Positions 1 through 6,840 of a stretch of DNA of 16,361 bases are shown here, in pieces. Below the pieces are notes generated by a model that saw only the letters and a list, made by a program, of their open reading frames with translations, was not told the origin of the DNA and ran no database searches. This stretch comes from CAZXCK01 sp964639225 (GTDB lineage: Bacteria > Chloroflexota > Anaerolineae > Aggregatilineales > Phototrophicaceae). The DNA lies in assembly GCA_964639225.1 (NCBI GenBank), contig CAZXCK010000101.1:1-16361 (forward strand), written 5' to 3'. Numbering within the stretch: position 1 is the first letter of the stretch; each line of letters opens with the position of its first letter. A program made the position numbers and the translations under genes.

Positions 1-41
1 ACTCGACGTAGCGTATCCAGAAACCAACCGGTAATCACTGC

Positions 42-88
42 AAAAGACAAAAAACCGGCGGCAAGGCCACAATACCTCGCCGCCGGTT
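42..88 (-). terminator. Intrinsic (Rho-independent) terminator after the Hsp20 gene
   Basis: Read on the minus strand, a perfect 10-bp stem AACCGGCGGC (79-88) pairs with GCCGCCGGTT (53-62) around a 16-nt loop. The stem runs into a T tract (six T at 54-49, then four more at 45-42 after a short break). It begins 27 bp past the Hsp20 stop codon, so it very probably ends this transcription unit. The remaining bases 1-41 show no recognisable feature. Confidence 0.92.
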
Positions 89-115
89 GGATCTCAGGAC
101 CGGAAACCAGGCCGG

Positions 116-610
116 TCATTTTTTATTGCCGTTGGCCTTCAGCAGATTGCGCGCCTTAACCGCAATCCTCTGCGCCGCGCTCGGCTTTTCACGGGGCAAC
201 TTCACCGTGAGTACGCCGTTTTCCAGCGAGGCATCGGCCTTATCGGCGTTGATCTGCTCTGGCAGCGGCACCGAGCGCGCAAACTTGCCATAGCGCAACT
301 CCCGGATATGCCAGTCAGCCTGCTTGTCCTCGCGCTCAGCGCGGGACTCCGCCGTGATCGTCAGCATATTGCCACGCACATCCACTTCGACTTCGTCCTC
401 TTTGAAGCCGGGCAGCATGGTGCGCACGATAATATGATCGTCATCGCTGGTCATATCCAGCGCCAGTGGGTTGACATCGCCGCTCAGGCTGTCGTCCTCA
501 TTGGGCAGAAGCGGCGCATCCATCATGGACCTCATCCGCTGCATCATGCGATTCATCGTTTCTTCGAAATCGAAGAAAGGATCATATGGGTTCCGACGCA
601 TCAGAGACAT
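116..610 (-). CDS. Small heat shock protein, Hsp20/alpha-crystallin family
   Basis: This 164-residue protein is an ATP-independent holdase that binds unfolding proteins in the cytoplasm. The N-terminal arm (about 1-45) is Met-rich and amphipathic, with DPFFDFEETMNRMMQRM as usual in bacterial class A Hsp20s. The alpha-crystallin domain runs from about 47 to 140, with the LPGF turn at 66-69 and the hallmark A-x-x-x-x-GVL motif (GVLTVKLP from 132). The C-terminal tail carries an I-x-V anchor (IAV at 149-151) used for oligomer assembly. The start is fixed by a GGAGGTGA ribosome binding site just upstream. It is the last gene before a strong terminator and lies 119 bp downstream of a baseplate-cluster gene on the same strand. 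It could be a housekeeping neighbour or a chaperone co-expressed with the particle; the sequence does not decide which. Confidence 0.96.
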   Translation of the reverse strand: MSLMRRNPYDPFFDFEETMNRMMQRMRSMMDAPLLPNEDDSLSGDVNPLALDMTSDDDHIIVRTMLPGFKEDEVEVDVRGNMLTITAESRAEREDKQADWHIRELRYGKFARSVPLPEQINADKADASLENGVLTVKLPREKPSAAQRIAVKARNLLKANGNKK

Positions 611-613
611 AAG

Positions 614-621
614 TCACCTCC
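614..621 (-). promoter_or_regulatory. Strong Shine-Dalgarno of the Hsp20 gene
   Basis: GGAGGTGA on the minus strand, with its GGAGG core 6 nt from the ATG at 610. It is the closest match in the window to the anti-SD consensus and fixes the Hsp20 start. Confidence 0.85.
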
Positions 622-635
622 AAACCTCGAAACTG

Positions 636-655
636 TGCGTCATCTGATCGACGCA
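636..655 (-). promoter_or_regulatory. Inverted repeat in the Hsp20 leader (possible operator or leader hairpin)
   Basis: TGCGTC (650-655 read on the minus strand) and GACGCA (636-641) form perfect 6-bp arms around an 8-nt spacer, ending 25 bp before the Hsp20 start codon in the 119-bp gap 611-729. It does not match the CIRCE operator. It may be a repressor site, a leader hairpin or chance. No convincing -35/-10 pair was seen in this gap, so a separate Hsp20 promoter is possible but not shown. Confidence 0.35.
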
Positions 656-729
656 TCTATCTATTGGTGTACGCCTGCTCTGTAAGAAATGCGTCTGCAA
701 ACCATGAGATTACTGTTAGATTCGGCGCG

Positions 730-1893
730 CTATCTCCGGCGCGCACTGCCGGCCACGTTGGCGATGCGCAGGGCGCGGCTGTGAATCTCCGGCGCGCGCC
801 GGTTAATGCTGGCGATGTCACTCTCGCTGAGGTCACCGCTGGCCGTCACTGTGCTGATGAACTCATTCAGCGGCAAATCAGCAATTTCGGCGATGGTCAT
901 ATCGGCGACAGCCCGGCCCAGGGTCGAGTTGGCACTCACACCGCGAATTTCGGTAGCGGCCAGCTCTGTCGCGCGGCTGATATCGCCGCTGTAGTTGCGC
1001 TCCAGCACGGTATAACCGCTGTCGTTAATCATCTCCACCATGGCAAGGCCGGCGATCTCGTGAACATTGCGCGACGGACGCATCGACCCCACCGCCTGGC
1101 CCAGTTCTTCGCGCAGTTCCCCACGCGGACGGCAGCTTACATAAACATCGGCGAACGACACGACATACCGCCGGTGCGAGGTCATATCCAGGCTTTCCTC
1201 GCCGATCTCGCCGTTGTCGTTGAGCGTAATAGTCGCCAGAATCACCCAGGGGTCATCCGGGCACGGCGGGCAGTGACGCCGGTAGTCGTAGTCGCCCTGG
1301 CGGGGGCACTCCACTGCCAGTTCAATATCGCTGACAGGCATCGGGTCGTAGCTGGCCGGTAATTCAGTCAGCACTTTTAGCGCAAAGCTGTCGCGGATAC
1401 GGCTGTATTCGCATTCGGCCTCATCGCAGCCGCAGCCAGCCGGCATCACCCGCACCGGGCGCGACTGGCACTCGGCATAACGCACCGCCAGATATAAAGG
1501 CTGACCGGTTCGCCGGCTGATGCGCACATCGCTGCACCAGGGATCGACATCGCCGCAGGGCGACAACACGTTACCGTCCGGGTCTTCCTGGCACAGGTCG
1601 AGGGTGATCTCGTCGTCGATGACGATCTCATCGCCATATGGCCCCAGGATATACCCCGGCTCGACAACGACCTCGCAGCCGCTTTCGCCGGGGCGGACCC
1701 ACGCCCCACATACGATTCCCCAGCCGTGCAGCAGCCGGTTATGCCGCCTGGACTTCTCCCGGAAGTAAATCTGATCCTGCGTCATGTCGTCGGGGGTCAC
1801 CAACTGGCGCGGGAAAAAGCGCGTGCGTTCTCTGCCGCCGCCGGACGCGCTGCCGGTGCCGTTCTGACATCTGGAAAGGGTATTGGTCGCCAT
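730..1893 (-). CDS. Cys-rich baseplate-periphery protein, member 1 of the FFxGQ/LHGWGIV paralog family
   Basis: The product has 387 residues and no function I can name. Residues 24-98 carry the domain shared with three other proteins here: RFFPRQLVTPDDM, then NRLLHGWGIVCG (52-63), then VEPGYILGPYGDEIVI (77-92). A second region (about 133-250) has YAECQSRPV, a CGC cluster (154-156) and SRIRDSFALKVL, which parallels ECPAEPTPVL and GAIRERFRVLV in the protein at 1958-3622. There are 13 cysteines, many in pairs, which suggests disulfides or a bound metal. The C-terminal 130 residues look helical and have no cysteine. No signal peptide or membrane segment is visible. The ATG at 1893 has GGGAG 7 nt upstream. 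Position at the end of a baseplate cluster suggests a fibre adaptor or a structural part of the particle; this is inference. Confidence 0.85.
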   Translation of the reverse strand: MATNTLSRCQNGTGSASGGGRERTRFFPRQLVTPDDMTQDQIYFREKSRRHNRLLHGWGIVCGAWVRPGESGCEVVVEPGYILGPYGDEIVIDDEITLDLCQEDPDGNVLSPCGDVDPWCSDVRISRRTGQPLYLAVRYAECQSRPVRVMPAGCGCDEAECEYSRIRDSFALKVLTELPASYDPMPVSDIELAVECPRQGDYDYRRHCPPCPDDPWVILATITLNDNGEIGEESLDMTSHRRYVVSFADVYVSCRPRGELREELGQAVGSMRPSRNVHEIAGLAMVEMINDSGYTVLERNYSGDISRATELAATEIRGVSANSTLGRAVADMTIAEIADLPLNEFISTVTASGDLSESDIASINRRAPEIHSRALRIANVAGSARRR

Positions 1894-1900
1894 TTTTTAT

Positions 1901-1905
1901 CTCCC
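1901..1905 (-). promoter_or_regulatory. Ribosome binding site of the Cys-rich paralog
   Basis: GGGAG on the minus strand, 7 nt from the ATG at 1893, followed by an A-rich spacer. It supports translation starting there, inside the 64-bp gap 1894-1957. Confidence 0.7.
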
Positions 1906-1957
1906 TGGTCAGGCTCTGGTCTTTGTCAATCATCGATCTGGTTCAACGTACCGGCGG

Positions 1958-3622
1958 TTATATCAGCACCTCGAACCAGCCGTGGAACAGGCCACCCGGC
2001 TCGCCGTTGCCCGATGGCAGTTCCGCGCCCGTATCGACGAACGCCGCCCACACCGGATTATTCTCCGGGTCGCTGCCGTAGACGAACTGGTCGGCAACAT
2101 CCCAGATTTCATTCAAACGATTGCGTCGCAATTCGGTACCCTGATAATTCGCGTCCAACAGCAGCGCCTCGGCACTGTCATCGACGATGTTGTTATCCTG
2201 TGCGCGCACCTGAATCAGATAGCGCGACGGTCTGCCACGCGGAATGTCGTTCTGCAGCGCATAGACTGCCGTCATACTGCCGCCGTCTTCGCGAATATCA
2301 GTCAGCTCAAGCTGCAGGCGCTGCACCACAATCTCGCCGACATCGACCAGGAAATGCACACGCAGCCAGTTATCCGGTTCCTGCAACTGTTCGCGGCTCA
2401 TCGCCCGGCTGAATGTGATCTCAATGCGCGGCTGCTGCGCCCAACGGCGCAGACGCAGGATCGCTTCCTCATCGTCAGTCTGAACCGAGAGCAGCGCCGC
2501 GTTGGGCGGCCACACCCGGCGGATCACCGGCAGATCGACCGGCTCTGGTTCCGGCTCCGGTTCGGGTTCGGGTTCTTCGCCACCTTCAGCGACCGCCAGC
2601 GCCATCAGCACCAGCGACGCCCCCGACTCAAGCGATGCCTCAACGGTATGCAATCCAGATCGCGGCCCCAGCCGGAAGCGAGTCCCGGCGCGACCGTTTT
2701 CATCGGTCGCTATGCGCTCCGGGCTGACCTCGCCGCCGCCGCCGCGCACGTTAAAGCGCACCTCGACATCGGGGACCGGCGTCTCGCTTTCATCGACCAC
2801 TTCGACCAGCAGCGGCTCCGGCAGCGTCGCGCCTGGCTGCGCGGACTGTGCATCACCGGAGACATAGCGCAGCAGCAGAGTCTGACAGCAGGCATCAACA
2901 CGCGCCGCCAGGCACATCAGCAGATCGTAGAGCATCGTGTTGCTGTAGGTGACGGCGCGGTAACGGTTATCAATTTCGATGGTCTCGCCCAGGCGCAGCG
3001 TGCCCAGCACCACACAATCGCTTACCGGCACCGGGCAGGGTCCGGCCAGCGTCTCGACAGCCGTCAGCCGCCGGTCGAATTCATCGGATGGATGATGCGG
3101 GAAGATCGTCGCGCACGCCTCATCATCGACCTGCCCCGGCCTGGATTCCGGCACGCCCTCGCGCACCAGCACACGGAACCGCTCGCGGATGGCCCCCGGC
3201 GCGCATTCCTCGCGCGTGTCGCAGTCAGCCACCAGCACCGGAGTCGGCTCGGCGGGGCATTCATGATAAACCAGGCAGATCGTCACCTCGCCTTCTTCGA
3301 TGGGGTCGCCATCCGGGCGTCCATGCGCATCGGTTGGCTGGCGCGGTTCCTGAATGCAGTAAGCCGATGGCACGATAATCTCGTGCCCGTGCGGATCAAC
3401 AGCCACACCCGCCTGCACCAGCACCTGGCCGTCTTCGGTCAGTTCCAGTTCCAGGCCACACAGCACGCCCGCGCCCAATCCCAGACGGTTGAGCAGCCAG
3501 CGTTTACGGTTGAGATAGGTCTGTTCCATCTCAAAATGGTAGACATCCAGCAGTTTGCCATAGAAGTAGCGGTTTCTCACCGGTGCGGCGAGAGGTCGCT
3601 GTGTGCCGTTGTGTTCGCTCAT
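1958..3622 (-). CDS. Multidomain fibre-like protein, member 2 of the paralog family, with invasin-like Ig domain and EP linker
   Basis: The 554-residue product is mosaic. Residues 17-90 hold the shared family domain in a diverged form (RYFYGKLLDVYHFEMEQTY, then LLNRLGLGAGVLCG, then AGVAVDPHGHEIIVP). Residues 112-250 hold the second family region (ECPAEPTPVL, CDTREEC, GAIRERFRVLV) with paired cysteines. Residues about 268-344 resemble a bacterial Ig-like invasin (Big_1) domain: a VEVVDESETPVPDVEVRF strand, an ATDENGRAGTRF turn and VEASLESG. An acidic (EP)6 linker at 350-361 then leads to a further beta-rich region (about 364-490) with an ITFSRAMSREQL motif typical of Ig-like Big_5/SbsD-type folds. 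The end is aromatic (FHGWFEVLI). This layout fits a surface-exposed fibre or adhesin attached to the baseplate by its N-terminus. A GGAG site lies about 9 nt before the ATG. Target and exact role are unknown. Confidence 0.85.
   Translation of the reverse strand: MSEHNGTQRPLAAPVRNRYFYGKLLDVYHFEMEQTYLNRKRWLLNRLGLGAGVLCGLELELTEDGQVLVQAGVAVDPHGHEIIVPSAYCIQEPRQPTDAHGRPDGDPIEEGEVTICLVYHECPAEPTPVLVADCDTREECAPGAIRERFRVLVREGVPESRPGQVDDEACATIFPHHPSDEFDRRLTAVETLAGPCPVPVSDCVVLGTLRLGETIEIDNRYRAVTYSNTMLYDLLMCLAARVDACCQTLLLRYVSGDAQSAQPGATLPEPLLVEVVDESETPVPDVEVRFNVRGGGGEVSPERIATDENGRAGTRFRLGPRSGLHTVEASLESGASLVLMALAVAEGGEEPEPEPEPEPEPVDLPVIRRVWPPNAALLSVQTDDEEAILRLRRWAQQPRIEITFSRAMSREQLQEPDNWLRVHFLVDVGEIVVQRLQLELTDIREDGGSMTAVYALQNDIPRGRPSRYLIQVRAQDNNIVDDSAEALLLDANYQGTELRRNRLNEIWDVADQFVYGSDPENNPVWAAFVDTGAELPSGNGEPGGLFHGWFEVLI
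2541..2576 (-). repeat. Six-copy 6-bp tandem repeat encoding an (EP)6 linker
   Basis: Six near-identical hexamers (GGNTCN type on the plus strand) encode alternating Glu-Pro in the protein at 1958-3622, joining its invasin-like domain to its C-terminal domain. Glu and Pro codons vary between copies, so selection seems to act on the peptide, but the tract could still change length by slippage. Confidence 0.85.
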
Positions 3623-3670
3623 AATCGCTGCTCCCGTACTCGTATCATTGGATCAACCCGTAAGCAATAG

Positions 3671-3689
3671 CAGAAATATCTTCTTTCTG
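3671..3689. promoter_or_regulatory. Short inverted repeat in the AT-rich 79-bp gap
   Basis: CAGAAA and TTTCTG arms flank a 7-nt spacer in the gap 3623-3701 between the tail protein I gene and the invasin-like gene. The gap is more AT-rich than its surroundings. It could be a weak hairpin or a protein binding site, but there is no T run for a terminator and no clear promoter. Low support. Confidence 0.2.
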
Positions 3690-3701
3690 ACTGGTTTGTC
3701 A

Positions 3702-5891
3702 TCAGGTCATACGCCCCCGCCGCCCCACGCGCGCCCCGCGTCCCAGCGCAGGCGGGCGCTCATCAGCAGGCAGAACCGTCTCGTGTCCCAACGGCGCGTC
3801 GCCACCGATTACCTGACCATCCGGCCCCGCGCCGACGATGGTATCCACGCCAATCCGCGCCTGGAATCCCACCCGCATACGCGGTTCCAGCAGGCACAGG
3901 TGATAGGTGGTGTGCGCGGGTTTCTCCCGTTCGATGATGCGCCGCACACGCTCAATATCCTGCGGGTCCGGTACGCTGGCCGCGTGAAGCTGCACACAAA
4001 AGTGATGGGCGGTGCCCTCGAACAGCGGCGCGCCGTAATCCATCTCGTCGATCAGGTGCGACTGGTCCAGCGTGGCGGTGGTGTCCAGCACAGCCCCTTC
4101 GGCATAGGCCGGGGCCAGCATGGTTGTAAATCCCAGCGTGGAGCCTTCCCCCAATGACCACATGTTGACATACTGCGACGGTTCCTCGATGCGCACCTCG
4201 GCGCCGGTGTAAAGCTGGAGCAGCTCACGCAGACTGTCGGCGGTGCCGCGCCGGGCATAAAGGGCGAACGCCCGCGCCAGCGCCTCACGACGATGCGGCT
4301 CGTTCCAGGTTTCATCCAGCTCAAAATCGAGCCAGCCCGCCAGCCAGTCCAGCCACGACGCGCCTGCTGGTTCATCCGGTGCGGCGGCGGCATCAAACAG
4401 GCCCGGCAGATCATCGATCAGCGTCTCGCTGTCGTCCAGCAAACTCTCGAACAGGGCCAGCGTCCGCTCCAGGAACACCGCCTCGCCAGTCGGATTCTCC
4501 GACGTGGACATATCGCCACCCCGGTAGATGTTGGGCAGATAGCCCAGCCAGGTCTCCGGGTCGTAGCTCACCTGCAACCGGCTGAGGGCCGGCGAACCGG
4601 TGCCATCGCCCTGCATTCGCCCGGCGACCCACAGATAGCGCGCTGGTTCGTTGAGCGCCAGCAGATCAGCCGAATCGTTGGGCGCGGCGCGCCAGGCATT
4701 CAGCGGAGCCAGCGACTCGGTATCCGCCGCGATAACGTCATCGCCGGGTACAACTGGCGACGCGGCAGAATTGGTCGTGAGCGTAAACAGCTTCAGGTGG
4801 GCCGTCTCCGACAAGCCCTCGACCTGCGCGCGCAGCCGGTGCCAGCCCGTCGGCTGGTCGCCAGCGTCGAACGGCCCAGCCAGGAATTGGCCCGCCTCAC
4901 CGAAAGCCACCCCCGGCTCAAGCCGCAGCAGCGCGCTGCCGGTGTGCAGCAGTAAACGCCCGTGCCGGTCCAGCATCAGCCCGGCGATGGGTCCGCGATA
5001 GCCACGCGCCACACCGGCGAAGCCACCCTCACGGTCAAAAACCAGCAGGCGACCACTGGCAGCATCGGCCAGGTAGAGCGCATCGCCGGTAAAAACAATG
5101 CCCACCACATCGTCCACCGGATGCCCGCCCAGCAGCGACGCCCACAGCCCGGTTGTCGCTTCGTCGTAGGTGCCATCTGTGTAGTAGACCAGCAGGCCGT
5201 TATCAGCGATAACCAGCAGGCGCTCACCGCCGTCATCGACGACGATAATCGCCACCCGCGCCGGTCCCTCTGGCGCGTAAGACTGGCCCTGCAGCGTCTC
5301 CCAGAACTCGGCCCTTGCCCGTCCACTCGCGTCGAATTTCTGAATACGCTCGTTTCCGCGACAGGCGACGTAGACAAACCCCGCCGAGTCGCTGGCGAGG
5401 TCCCAGGGTTCATCGAACTGGCCGGGCGCAGCGCCGGGCTGCGGCTCGCTGGTGGAATCGGCCTGGCCCCACACACCGACCAGTTGCAACGTGGCTAAAT
5501 CGACCACCTGCACCCGATGGTTGCCACTGTCGGCGACGTACAGCCGGTCACGCGGACCAACGATCACACCGCGCGGCTCGCGCAACTGTCCCGGCAGGCT
5601 GCCTTCGCCACCAAAGCACGGCAGCGGCTCGACTTCACCGGTGCAGGCTTCATAGCGCAGCACGCGATGGCCCGCCGTGTCGGCGATGTACAGATTACCC
5701 TCGGCATCGATGCCGATACCAGCCGGTCCACTCAGCGTGGCGGAGGCGGTCAGCGCCTCGGTGACGACCGCCTCGAACGCCGGCACCGGGTTAAGCGTCA
5801 GCACGCCGTCCTGCCACTTCAGGCCAGACAGTGTAAACAGCGCCCGGTTATCCTCGATGTTCAGATAGCGAAAATTCGTCTGGTCGGCCAT
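3702..5891 (-). CDS. NHL beta-propeller fused to tail protein I-type baseplate protein
   Basis: This 729-residue protein has two clear parts. Residues about 53-330 are NHL-type repeats: GPAGIGIDAEGNLYIADTAG (55-74), EPRGVIVGPRDRLYVADSGN (105-124) and EPWDLASDSAGFVYVACRGN (161-180), then weaker blades near 210-325, enough for a propeller. Residues 340-445 look like a beta-sandwich spacer. Residues 449-570 match the phage tail protein (TIGR02242, P2 gpI-like) family: YLPNIYRGGD, FLERTLALFESLLDDSETLIDDLPGLFD, WLDWLAGWLDFELDE, then RREALARAFALYARRGT and LRELLQLYTG. In P2 this family links the baseplate wedge to the fibre. The C-terminus is basic (RGARVGRRGRMT). An AAGGG site precedes the ATG, and the gap from the upstream gene is 7 bp. 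The propeller may bind a ligand or another particle subunit; that part is inference. Confidence 0.9.
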   Translation of the reverse strand: MADQTNFRYLNIEDNRALFTLSGLKWQDGVLTLNPVPAFEAVVTEALTASATLSGPAGIGIDAEGNLYIADTAGHRVLRYEACTGEVEPLPCFGGEGSLPGQLREPRGVIVGPRDRLYVADSGNHRVQVVDLATLQLVGVWGQADSTSEPQPGAAPGQFDEPWDLASDSAGFVYVACRGNERIQKFDASGRARAEFWETLQGQSYAPEGPARVAIIVVDDGGERLLVIADNGLLVYYTDGTYDEATTGLWASLLGGHPVDDVVGIVFTGDALYLADAASGRLLVFDREGGFAGVARGYRGPIAGLMLDRHGRLLLHTGSALLRLEPGVAFGEAGQFLAGPFDAGDQPTGWHRLRAQVEGLSETAHLKLFTLTTNSAASPVVPGDDVIAADTESLAPLNAWRAAPNDSADLLALNEPARYLWVAGRMQGDGTGSPALSRLQVSYDPETWLGYLPNIYRGGDMSTSENPTGEAVFLERTLALFESLLDDSETLIDDLPGLFDAAAAPDEPAGASWLDWLAGWLDFELDETWNEPHRREALARAFALYARRGTADSLRELLQLYTGAEVRIEEPSQYVNMWSLGEGSTLGFTTMLAPAYAEGAVLDTTATLDQSHLIDEMDYGAPLFEGTAHHFCVQLHAASVPDPQDIERVRRIIEREKPAHTTYHLCLLEPRMRVGFQARIGVDTIVGAGPDGQVIGGDAPLGHETVLPADERPPALGRGARVGRRGRMT

Positions 5892-5898
5892 GCACTCG

Positions 5899-6840
5899 TT
5901 ACCCTTCGATTCCCATCCAGACCACGCTCCAGTTCAACTCCTCGCGGATGGCCCGCAGGAGATCTTCGCCGGATATGCCTAACGCCGGGTTGAGCGGCAT
6001 GCTGCCGGTGCCGAGCATCACCGTGCCGGCAGGCAGCACCATCCGGATTTCGAAACTGTCCGTCTTTTCGGCTGTAAGATCGGTGTAACCGTCGATGACA
6101 AAATTGTGCGGCTCATTGTCGATCAAAAAATCTCGTACCACCCGCCCCCCGGCGATGTGTGCCTGATACTGGGGCGTCGTCCTGAAGCCGGCGTCCGCCG
6201 TAGGAACGGTCGCCACCACGCCCAGCGGACTCTCATCGTCGGGCCACAGGCGCCAGTTAAGCACGCTGCTGGCAGCCTCACCGCTGACGATGTGCGGCTG
6301 GCTCGGTGGCAGCGCGTCGCGGCGGGCGCTGCCGGATACGTTCTGTGCCAGCCGGCAGTTCTCCACCTCGATGGTGATGAGCACGATGTCCTCACCGTAA
6401 ACAAAATCATCGGGGCGCTGCCAGCGGATAATCGGCGCTTCCGGCCTGCGCACCGCTCCCGACGCGCCGCAGGCTCCGGCGCGAGTTTCGGCGGTGAGGT
6501 CGCTGTCATTGGCGTAAGATGCCGTCAGGTAAAACGTCTCCGGGCCGCCCTGCTCGTTACCCGCCACCGAAGGAATGGCGATCTCCATGCCATCGCTCAG
6601 AATCAGATCGCGGCCCAGGCAGTCGAGCGCGTAACCCGGCTCCAGGCTCACCGAGCGTTCCCCTCGCGCACCGGTCACGGCATAGCCGAAGACGATACCC
6701 CAGCCGTGCAGGCTGCGATTATGCAGCCAACGCAGCTCGCGGTGATACTGCTGGGTAGCGGCCAGATCGTCGGCGGTCAGGCGCTGGCCGGGGAAGAATG
6801 CCGGGCGTCGCAGCATGGGCATGTCGTTGTCCTGGCTCAT
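5899..6840 (-). CDS. Member 3 of the FFxGQ/LHGWGIV paralog family
   Basis: The 313-residue product has the clearest copy of the family domain: FFPGQRLTADDLAATQQYH (15-33), NRSLHGWGIVFG (41-52) and LEPGYALDCLGRDLILSDG (66-84). The FxxGQxLTxxDL opening resembles the N-terminal attachment regions of many phage fibre proteins. The rest (100-313) is beta-rich and diverges from the other members, with few cysteines. It ends in a segment with VMLGTGSMPLNPALGI, an amphipathic helix and WSVVWMGIEG. Its ATG overlaps the stop of the preceding paralog as ATGA, so the two are probably translationally coupled and made in similar amounts. A baseplate or fibre-adaptor role is inferred from its place between J proteins and the tail protein I gene. 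No enzyme motif was seen. Confidence 0.88.
   Translation of the reverse strand: MSQDNDMPMLRRPAFFPGQRLTADDLAATQQYHRELRWLHNRSLHGWGIVFGYAVTGARGERSVSLEPGYALDCLGRDLILSDGMEIAIPSVAGNEQGGPETFYLTASYANDSDLTAETRAGACGASGAVRRPEAPIIRWQRPDDFVYGEDIVLITIEVENCRLAQNVSGSARRDALPPSQPHIVSGEAASSVLNWRLWPDDESPLGVVATVPTADAGFRTTPQYQAHIAGGRVVRDFLIDNEPHNFVIDGYTDLTAEKTDSFEIRMVLPAGTVMLGTGSMPLNPALGISGEDLLRAIREELNWSVVWMGIEG

Noticed and set aside
1895..1930. Promoter suggested by a perfect TTGACA at 1924-1929 (minus strand)
   Set aside because: No -10-like hexamer occurs at 16-18 bp; the nearest (GATAAA) is 22 bp away and overlaps the spacer between ribosome site and start codon.
2541..2576. Hexamer repeats as a non-coding microsatellite or repeat array
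   Set aside because: They are in frame and encode an (EP)6 linker with synonymous variation, in the middle of a well-supported gene.
1883..3670. Open reading frame of 595 codons on the plus strand
   Set aside because: It lies opposite the well-supported invasin-like gene, its translation is rich in Arg, His and Gln with no recognisable domain, and GC-rich genes often leave long open antisense frames. The same applies to the plus-strand frames at 664-1362, 7864-9036, 4293-4955 and 14795-15673.
3702..5891. NHL part read as an enzyme such as a streptogramin lyase-like propeller
   Set aside because: The repeats match NHL blades in general, but no catalytic His/Glu set could be identified, and the fusion to a tail protein I-type domain points to a structural role.
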